Positions 56,185 through 64,000 of a DNA stretch of 64,000 nt are shown here, in pieces. Every line of letters begins with the position of its first letter. The stretch's first letter is position 1. The stretch lies in NCBI GenBank assembly GCA_031769625.1, contig JAUIMM010000534.1:5792001-5856000 (forward strand), written 5' to 3'. Both the position numbers and the translations under genes were made by a program. The DNA is from Taudactylus pleione (taxonomy: Eukaryota > Chordata > Amphibia > Anura > Myobatrachidae). Below the pieces are notes generated by a model. That model was given only the letters and a program-made list of their open reading frames with translations, ran no database searches and was not told the DNA's origin.

Positions 56185-56400
56185 GGACCCCTGTATTTAG
56201 CACAACCAGCATCAGGATTTTTAGAGCCAGTCTTGGTTGACAAAATAGAGGGGACAAAAGATATAGGGGTCCCCTGTATTTAGCACAATCAGCACTAAGC
56301 TCAGTGAGCCGGTCCTGGTTTTGGATATACAGGGGACAAAATTATTAGAGGTCCCCTGTATTTTCCATAACCAGCACCAAGCTCTTTCTAGTGGGGGGGT
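56185..56400. repeat. Three-copy ~82-bp minisatellite
   Basis: CCCCTGTATTTAGCACAA recurs at 56188 and 56271, with CCCCTGTATTTTCCATAA at 56353, giving 82-83-bp periods. Confidence 0.8.
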
Positions 56401-56439
56401 TAATGCCACAGCCAGGGAAATCCTTTCACCGGGTCCTCC

Positions 56440-56810
56440 AGCCAAAGCCCCCTAACCCTCCTTTCCTGCACCCTAACACTAACCCTCCCTACCCCGCACC
56501 CTAACCCTCCCGTAAGTGCCTAAATCTAACCCTACCCCTTAGTGCCTAACCCTCCAAGTTAGTGCCTAATCCTAACCTTCCCTTACTGGTGCCTAACTCT
56601 AACCCTCCCCTCACCCTGCTAACAGTTACCCGGCTACCCGGCCCCACTGTACTTATGAAAGGGATGCGGGCTGTCGTGATTCCAGCATCGGCATCTCCAG
56701 CCATGTCAGAATTCCATTGCCGGTCTTCCCACGCTGATCAGGATTCCGATGCCGGGATTTCGGCAGTCGGCATCCCGGCCGTCGGTCAACTGACCGCATT
56801 CCGAGCATGC
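56440..56810. mobile_element. Telomere-like-cored MITE, copy 3
   Basis: The core CCCTAACACTAACCCTCCC and its relatives are repeated, followed by a GATTCCAGCATCGGCATC and GGATTTCGGCAGTCGGCATC region and the end GGTCAACTGACCGCATTCC. Confidence 0.75.
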
Positions 56811-57204
56811 ACAGCACGTTGGAGCTCCCTAAAACTGTAACTTTCTGAATTAGTTGAACCCCAAAAGCACCTACACTGGAACAAAAGCTAAATAATAAAA
56901 CAAACCCCAAGTCCTAATTCCTCATCTGTCCTGAGTTAAGCCTTCCCAAAAATCCCCCATAGACTAAAGCATAAAAGTGGTCCTAACTGAAAGTGGCACA
57001 AAAAACTGACAGTTTAAACTTTAGATTGTTCCCAAATACTATTTTTTTTATTTTTTTGCCCTGAAATTGGCATGCAGCACCGTGTGTGTTTCAGCTCAGT
57101 ATGTTCAATAACTTATGAGGTGTAGCCCCTTAAATACCATGCCCCCCTCTCAGGAATTCTCTGTGGAAAAATTCTGTTTATATGATATAGCCTTAATATA
57201 AGGG

Positions 57205-57597
57205 CACAACCCTCCACACCCCACACCCTATCCCTCCCCGTTAGTACCTAAACCTAACCCTCCCCCCTCAGTGCGTAAACCTAACCACCCCGCCTTGGTG
57301 CCTAACCATAACCCGCCCAGTGGTGCCTAACCCTAACCCCCGCCAGTGATGCCTAACCCCCCCAAAGCCTAACCCCCCCCTGTGGTGCCTAAACCTAACC
57401 CACCCCCCTCCCCCCGTGGCTAACAGCTAAGGTGTCCCACTATACTTACGATTGGAATGGCTGCTGTTGGGATTCCGGCATTGGTATCTAAACTGGCGTC
57501 AGCATTTCGACGCCTATGTTTAGTCCTGAGTCGGGATTTCGATGCTGGGAATTCAACAGCCGGCAACCCGTCCGCCGGCTAACTGACTGTATCCCAC
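57205..57597. mobile_element. Telomere-like-cored MITE, copy 4
   Basis: GTGCCTAACCCTAACCCCC-type units precede GGGATTCCGGCATTGGTATC and CTAACTGACTGTATCCCA. It lies 400 bp from copy 3 in the same orientation. Confidence 0.75.
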
Positions 57598-57609
57598 ATA
57601 CATATATGG

Positions 57610-58320
57610 AATATATAAATATATATATATATGTGTATCAAGTGCCTGCAGCCAGGACATGACGGCTTGCTGAACTTCACTTTTGCTAATGGAGTTGTTT
57701 TGAATGTCTTTGAAGGTGGGGATGATGCGTGTTACCATGTCAGGGATGCTTGCATAGTCTCCAGTGTCACATGATGCACCCATGTTTCATCGCCTGTAAC
57801 AATACGCTGTAGGAACTGCACTCCCTCCTTATGGTACAAAGTCAAGTGCACAAGAGACAATGCTATTCTAATGGTTTTGTGAACTTCTGTGAGTTGCTTC
57901 GGTACCCAGTGTGATCACTTTTTTCTGTACCCCAGTTGCTCATAAACGATGTTGTGCACAGTACCCACTGAGATGTTCAGTTCATCAGCAATATCACTAA
58001 CTGGAATGTGTCTGTCCTCCTGAATCAGACCTTCAATATGGCACAAATTGTCATCTGTGGTGGACGTGCTTGGCCAGCCGCATCGCTACTCATCTCGAAC
58101 GTCTTTCCTGCCATTATCAAAGGCAGTGTACCAAACCTATTTGCATGACATTACATTATCACCGCGCACCTTGACAAGTTGAACTTCAACTGCTGGTGTT
58201 CCCTTTAGATGCAGAAATCTGATCACACTGCGCACCTCAATATCTAATCATGTTGCCGCCAGCCCCACCATCTTACAACTGATGTTGGGGTAGTATGACT
58301 GATATGAAACGCAGTCTAAT
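57610..58320 (-). pseudogene. Mariner-type transposase remnant
   Basis: Reading the minus strand, an N-terminal region near 58150-58300 (IEVRSVIRFLHLKGTPAVEV) is followed by a helix-turn-helix near 58000 (ISVGTVHNIVYEQLG), WVPKQLTEVHK near 57905, and RIVTGDETWVHHVTLE near 57780, where the GDETW motif carries the first catalytic Asp. Stops and frameshifts separate these parts. The second and third acidic residues are missing: the sequence runs into (TA)n near 57600. It is a 5' fragment of a mariner gene, dead. Confidence 0.8.
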
Positions 58321-58434
58321 AATCATGAGGGAAAGCAGTGGTCTAACTACTCTGGCCTGGCGGGAAATTAGATTGAAAAAGAGAGCATTACACATGTGAG
58401 AGGTCTTGTTACCTTACTTATTGAAGCACCCACG

Positions 58435-58436
<2 letters not shown>

Positions 58437-58465
<29 letters not shown>
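58437..58465. repeat. (TA)n microsatellite
   Basis: TA alternation that continues after the hAT MITE at 58777. Confidence 0.9.
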
Positions 58466-58469
<4 letters not shown>

Positions 58470-58776
58470 GATGTGCATTGAGCCCAGTGTTTTAGGATTG
58501 CATCTGTATTCATCTTTGTGTTTTGGTTTTGGATATGGGTTTTGTTTTTGTTTTTTTAAATTGATAAAATAAAATTTACAAATATCTAAAATCATGTAAT
58601 ATTTGCCATCCAAAACCTGAAATTCAGATTTAAAATCCAAATTCCAAACCGCGGGAAGATCATAACTCGTATTTATCCGGATCTCCTCAGGAGATCAGAA
58701 CTGTGACTCAGATCTGTCCAGAGTTACGAAATTTGGGTGGATTTGGATTTCTGGAGAACCGAGCCGCACATCTCTA
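58466..58776. mobile_element. hAT MITE inserted into (TA)n
   Basis: TAAAGATGTGCATTGAGCCC and ACCGAGCCGCACATCTCTA are inverse-like ends of the family seen at 49096. TA repeats on both sides hide the target duplication, as at 490-739. Confidence 0.75.
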
Positions 58777-58779
58777 ATA

Positions 58780-59460
58780 TATATATACGCAAAGAATAGT
58801 GTAGGTGGTAGGTGCTCTTTACAACATATCAGTCAGTAATTTCCCATTATAGGAGGGTCACTGCTGTCCTTTCACAACAGCACTTGTCAATAAGTGTAGA
58901 AAATTAATATGAAAAGAGAAGAAAAAAGGACACGTCCCATTTGTGCAATACAGTATCTTCAGTGATAAACCATAGTGCTCAACAAAGTAAGTGAAAGTCT
59001 CGAACCAAAAATAAATTAAATTGTGACCTCAAAAGAAGGTTATTCACATAATAATACAGTAATACTGTATACAAAGCATTTATTGCAATACAAAGGTATC
59101 AAATTCAAAATAAAACAGCTAATAATTCAGCTTATCCGGTACATATAGTTTGGAAACTAGCTCAATATGTTAGTCCATATTCCTTCTTCCACCACCAATA
59201 GGAACACAGGAACTGCAGTACCAAGAGTCCAGCTTTAAAGCCTCAACAATCTCTGACGCATTTCATCTACCAAGGACTTTTCCAAAGGGTAGATGCATGT
59301 GGTGGTGACCATCTTTAAGGTTTTATGTAGAGCCATACATTTACTTATGTGGAAAAGGCGAGTGAATGAAGGTGTTATGTTACAAAGATAAATTTGACAT
59401 TTGAAATGAATTGGACATAGCACTTTTATCCGCAAAATATATCAGTAAATAGACTACCAA
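58780..59460. mobile_element. Element with ACGCATTTC module, class unknown
   Basis: TCTGACGCATTTCATCTACC and CTTTTCCAAAGGGTAGATGC (59251-59295) match the module order of 54366. The left part (GTTTAGGTGG, GTGCAATACAGTATC) recalls the arms of 51982-53442, which also contain GCAATACTGTATG. Boundaries unknown. Confidence 0.4.
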
Positions 59461-59742
59461 CATTTAAAATACAATTTTTACTATGATCCTTATGATCCCA
59501 AAAATTGTTACAGAACACCTTCATCCAGTCGCCTCTTCAATTGGTCACATGACTTTTCTATCCCTGAATATATTCATCTCCACACAATAAACTTTACTTC
59601 TATACAAACATATAGAATAAAATTACATATAAATACATCTACTTATGCTAACCCAATACCCAGGGCACCTGTATTTATCTTGCACCCTGCAATACTGCCT
59701 GGAGCTCAAGCACCCTGCATTCTATGCAGCCATCCTAAGGAC

Positions 59743-60025
59743 CATGGCCTTAACTAGGGTAGTGCGACCAGTGCCATGGCACAGGGCACCGCAGGGCAGG
59801 GGGCGCTGTTCAGGCCTGTCAATTTTCCTGTTTATTATCATTCTCACTTGTAGCTTCATCTTCTTTTATCCCCAGCATCTCTTGGCTGCCACAGGAGTAC
59901 CCCATCTCTTCCCTGACCCTTCCCCATGAGGCCAGGGCCCTTTTTCAGGTGCACTTATGTCCCTATTTAAAAAATGCCAGTGCTCTCTCTGGCTCATGGC
60001 ACCAAAAAGTCTAGCTACGGCTCTG
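59743..60025. mobile_element. hAT MITE with exact target duplication
   Basis: CATGGCCTTAACTAGGG and TCTAGCTACGGCTCTG are its ends. CTAAGGAC is repeated exactly at 59735-59742 and 60026-60033. Confidence 0.9.
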
Positions 60026-60039
60026 CTAAGGACATTCCG

Positions 60040-61140
60040 GGCAGTGTTGTACTTCCTCTTTGAAACCCATGTGTTCAGGGGCGGGGGCTTGCTTCAGCAC
60101 AGAATAGACAACAGAAGTGCTGAGATGGAAAAAGTAAATATAGTGAGATTTCAACTTTTGAGTGGGGAAAAGCTTTGACCTACATTTTACTTATAAAATA
60201 GTTTTTAAACTCTCATGTATGCACATTTTAAGATCACTGATTTTGAACTATAAACCATATCATTCTTTTAAGGCAGCACATATGAAATATGTTTGCAGGA
60301 GATCAGATACACAGGAACGAGAACCCGTTATATCTAGTTGATTTATTTTCATACTTCTTCAACATCTGTTCTTCAAAATAGCTCTGTGTTCCAGTAAATT
60401 ATATATTACAGGAAATATATTCTATCCTTTTAGTCCACGAGAAGTTTCTAATTTTCTCCATTTTGCAAAGAAAGAGTGAACCATTATGAGTGGCTGGAGT
60501 GTTACCTAATATAAAACAAACTGAGACATCTCTGTAAACTATAATTACCTACTCTCCCGGGAATGGCTGAGAGGCTGCCAAAACTTGGGTGGTGCTCTTG
60601 GCTGCCCGGAAATGTGTACAAGTCTCCTGGAGTCTGGAGCCTCCCGGCCGTGGCCCTCCACTTCCCCATTGAAGTGGATGGCACAGGCAACCAATGACAC
60701 AATTAGCATTGAATCACATCATCCTGGCTCTGTTACGGTTCTCCCACAGTTGTGTAAGAACTATTTAGCCAATGGGAGGATCTTCCACCAATAACAGCCA
60801 CCCATTGTTTCCTTAGTGATTTATACTCACACCGGTACTTAAGTGGCTGCCTGGATTGAAACCTCCAGCAGTAGAGGCTTACACAACCGACAAGACATTG
60901 CAGGACTGCTGACAAGAAACAATGCTGAGGAGTGGCAGTCCTTCCACTACTGGTACTAGCTGGAATGAGGCTGTAGGTGAATGGTACTAGAACAGGTGTG
61001 ATGGACAAGGTACTCTAGCAGCGACAGATGATTAGGTCTCTGGAATGTCTAAGGACTATAGTGCAGCTGGGTTGTAAGGCAAGGATCGACTAGACAAACA
61101 ATACAGGCTGTGCAGCAGGAGTGACCTGGACTGTGATATT
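60040..61140. other. Non-coding; possible LTR-like promoter part
   Basis: 60750-60840 contains CCAATGGGAGG, CCAATAACAGCC and ATTTATACT. With the arrays that follow, this could be the U3 of an LTR, but no matching second LTR or termini are visible. Confidence 0.35.
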
Positions 61141-61495
61141 GCAGGATTTCAAGCAAGTACTAGACAGGCAAGATAACGGACAAAGACTTTACTGACAATT
61201 AACAAACATGGACTAGACAGGCAAGATAACAGATAAGGACTATGTAGGCCAATAACAGACATGAACTAGACATACAAATAACATGCAAACTAGACATGCC
61301 ATGCACAATACTGTGGCAGAGCTATTGGCTGAAGTAGCAGACTAGGTTCAAAGTGAGGCCTTGCGGGCCAAGGTGAGACAGGAACAACACGGAGTGGCCT
61401 TGAGGGCCGAGGAGTGACAGGAACAGCACGGAGTGGCCTTGAGTCCGAGGTGCGGCCTTGAGGGCCGAGGTGCGACAGGAACTACACAGAGCGGC
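61140..61495. repeat. Two successive minisatellites
   Basis: 61150-61310 repeats ACTAGACAGGCAAGATAACR and AAGGACTATG-type units at about 60 bp. 61340-61490 repeats GGAGTGGCCTTGAGGGCCGA with GACAGGAACAGCACG at about 45 bp. Confidence 0.8.
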
Positions 61496-61499
61496 ACCA

Positions 61500-64000
61500 A
61501 CTATCAATTATTCAGCCAGTGTCTGCACCAAGTATCAAGTATCAACTCTTCTTACTTTAGCCAGTGGCTGCACAATTATCAAGTATCAACTCTTCTTTCT
61601 TTAGCCAGTGTCTGCGCCAACTATCAATTCTTCAGCCAGTGGATGCACCAATTTTCAAGTATCAACTATTCTTTCTTCAGCCAGTGTCTGCACCAATTAT
61701 CAAGTATCAACTCTTCTTTCTTCAGCCAGTGTCTGCACCAACTTTCAATCCTTCAGCTAGTGGCTGCACCAATTATCAGTTCTTCAGCCAGTGTCTGCAC
61801 CAATTATCAAGTATCAACTCTTCTTACTTTAGCCAGTGGCTGCACCAATAATCAAGTATCAACTCTTCTTTCTTCAGCCAGTGTCTGCGCCAACTATCAG
61901 TCCTTTAACAGTGGCTGCACCAATAATCAAGTAACAACTCTTTTTACATCAGCCAGTATCTGTGCCAACTATCAATTCTTCAGCCAGTGTCTGCACCAAT
62001 TATCAAGTATCAACTCTTCTTACTTCAGCCTGTGTTTGCGCCAACTATGAATTCTTCAGCCAGTGTCTGCACCAATTATCAAGTATCAACTCTACTTTCT
62101 TCAGCCAGTGTCTGTACCAACTATCAATTCTTCAGCAAGTGGCTGCACCAATTATCAAGTATCAACTCTTCTTACTTCAGCCAGTATCTGTGCCAACTAT
62201 CAATTCTTCAGCCAGTGTCTGCACCAATTATCAAGTATCAACTCATCTTTCTTCAGCCAGTGTCTGCACCAACTATCAATTCTTCAGCCAGTCTCTGCAC
62301 CAATTATCAAGTATCAACTCTTCTTACTTCAGCCAGTGGTTGCACCAATTATCAAGTATAGGTAGGAAGGCCCTGCTTGCGAGCAGGGCCTTCATACCTA
62401 TATATCTCTCTGTTATTACCCAGTTTTGTTCTATTAATGTTTACAATTGTAAAGCGCAACGGAATATGCTGCGCTATAAAAGAAACTGTTAATAAATAAT
62501 AAATAAACTCTTCTTAGTTCAGAAAATGGCTGCACCAATTATCAAGTATCAACTCTTCTTACTTCAGCCAGTGTCTGCGCCAACTATGAATTCTTCGGCC
62601 ATGGTTTGCACCAATTATCAAGTATCAACTCTTCTTTCTTCAGCCAGTCTTTGTGCCAACTATCAATTCTTCAGCCAGTGGCTGCACCAATTATCAAGTA
62701 TCAACTCTTCTTACTTCAGCCAGTGTCTGCGCCAACTATGAATTCTTCAGCCAGTGTCTGCACCATTTATCAAGTATCAACTCTTCTTTCTTCAGCCAGT
62801 GTCTGTGCCAACTATCAATTCTTCAGCCAGTGGCTGCACCATTTATCAAGTATCAACTCTTCTTACTTCAGCCAGTGTCTGCGCCAACTATGAATTCTTC
62901 AGCCAGTGTCTGTACCATTTATCAAGTATCAACTCTTCTTACTTCAGCCAGTGTGTGCACCAACTATCAATTCTTCAGCCAGTCGCTGCACCAATTATCA
63001 AGTATCAACTCTTCTTACTTCAGCCAGTGGCTGCACCAATTATCAAGTATCAACTCTTCTTTCTTCAGCCAGTGTCTGCACCAATTATCAGTTCTTCAGC
63101 CAGTGGCTGCACCAATTATCAAGTATCAACTCTTCTTACTTCAGACAGTATCTGCACCAATTATCAATTCTTCAGCCAGTGTCTGCACCAATTATCAAGT
63201 ATCAACTCTTCTTAGTTCAGCCAGTGATTGCGCAAACTATGAATTCTTCGGCCAGTGTTTGCACCAATTATCAAGTATCAACTCTTCTTTCTTCAGCCAG
63301 TGTCTGTGCCAACTATCAATTCTTCAGCCAGTGGCTGCACCAATTATCAAGTATCAACTATTCTTACTTCAGCCAGTGTCTGCGCCAACTATGAATTCTT
63401 CGGCCATGGTTTGCACCAATTATCAAGTATCAACTCTTCTTTCTTCAGCCAGTGTCTGTGCCAACTATCAATTCTTCAGCCAGTGGCTGCATCAATTATC
63501 AAGTATCAACTCTTCTTACTTCAGCCAGTGTCTGCGCTAACTATGAATTCTTCAGCCAGTGTCTGCACCATTTGTGAAGTATCAACTCTTCTTACTTCAG
63601 CCAGTGTGTGCACCAACTATCAATTCTTCAGCCAGTCGCTGCACCAATTATCAAGTATCAATTCTTCTTACTTCAGCCAGTGTCTGTGCCAACTATGAAT
63701 TCTTCAGCCAGTGTCTGTACCATTTATCAAGAATCAACTCTTCTTACTTCAGCCAGTGTGTGCACCAACTATCAGTTCTTCAGCCAGTCGCTGCACCAAT
63801 TATCAAGTATCGACTCTTCTTACTTCAGCCAGTGGCTGCACCAATTATCAAGTATCAACTCTTCTGTCTTCAGCCAGTGTCTGCACCAATTATCAGTTCT
63901 TCAGCCAGTGGCTACTCCAATTATCAAGTATCAACTCTTCTTTCTTCAGCCAGTGTCTGTGCCAACTATCAATTCTTCAGCAAGTGGCTGCACCAATTAT
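61500..64000. repeat. 76-bp tandem array with ~805-bp higher-order period, cut by window end
   Basis: Each 76-bp unit is a 45-bp part (AATTATCAAGTATCAACTCT) plus a 31-bp part (GCGCCAACTATGAATTCTTC). Rare variants recur about 805 bp apart: GGCCATGGTTTGCACC at 62597 and 63402, and TGTACCATTTATCAAG at 62911 and 63716. Since 76 leaves one modulo three, each reading frame cycles through all three phases and still finds no stop. This yields overlapping frames up to 295 codons that are not genes. Confidence 0.95.
62360..62506 (+). mobile_element. LINE/SINE tail inserted in the 76-bp array
   Basis: A 147-bp segment splits one unit. It holds a perfect hairpin GAAGGCCCTGCT/AGCAGGGCCTTC (62366-62393), then GTAAAGCGCAACGGAATATG and an (AATAA)n tail like that of the SINEs. 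It is a 5'-truncated retroposon. Confidence 0.75.

Noticed and set aside
56440..57440. Interstitial telomere repeats
   Set aside because: CCTAACCC units are degenerate, interspersed with CTCCC and lie inside MITE copies repeated elsewhere in the window.
57610..58320. Domesticated mariner-derived host gene
   Set aside because: Stops and frameshifts split it and the catalytic C-terminal half is missing.
61433..63698. Many serine/cysteine-rich frames up to 295 codons
   Set aside because: They arise from the 76-bp array and read in all three forward frames. They are repeat artefacts.

Overview
The window looks like intergenic DNA from a large, transposon-packed vertebrate genome, most likely a frog or related amphibian. 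I infer this from the mix of elements: a DIRS/Ngaro-type element ending in an SGNH hydrolase, Tc1 and mariner transposases, a CR1/L2-type LINE, tRNA-derived SINEs, Ty3/gypsy pieces, a class I endogenous retrovirus and many short foldback DNA transposons. No spliced host gene, rRNA, tRNA gene or CRISPR array could be recognised. Almost every long open frame belongs to a degenerate transposon or is a by-product of tandem or inverted repeats.

Layout. 1-3.9 kb holds TA microsatellites around a near-perfect hAT foldback, a minisatellite, a hairpin cluster and a three-level nest of short transposons. 3.9-9.5 kb is a minus-strand DIRS/Ngaro-like element (gag-like, RT, RNase H, YR remnant plus SGNH hydrolase), hit by one hairpin-chain element inside its RT and another at its 3' side. 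11.0-13.4 kb is a 73-bp minisatellite, a CCAAT/TATA promoter-like block and a 23-copy 69-bp array. 15.5-25.3 kb contains a SINE, LINE, Tc1, gypsy RT fragment, MITEs and a gypsy integrase fragment with PPT and LTR. 25.3-26.5 kb is a MITE hosting another hairpin-chain element.

27.36-38.74 kb is a complete but inactivated minus-strand class I endogenous retrovirus: two LTRs, a proline-tRNA primer site directly next to the 5' LTR, gag, pro, pol and env with stops and frameshifts, and a hairpin-chain element inside gag. 39.4-43.4 kb has another hairpin-chain element and a hAT transposon whose interior was tandemly multiplied, leaving only a C-terminal transposase exon. 46-60 kb is a succession of nested hAT and other MITEs, a 1.46-kb foldback element with a promoter-like centre, telomere-like MITEs and a mariner remnant. 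61.1-64 kb is three minisatellites in series; the last, a 76-bp array with an ~805-bp higher-order period, runs off the window.

The strongest candidate for something undescribed is a family of ~0.5-kb elements (3906, 6394, 25811, 36006, 39405) each built as a chain of about ten consecutive hairpins. At several homologous positions both arms of a hairpin have changed together between copies, so palindromy is kept while sequence is not. Second is the 51982-53442 foldback, with equal 439-bp arms, outward-facing TATA motifs and a 15-bp ETS/CRE tandem in the centre.
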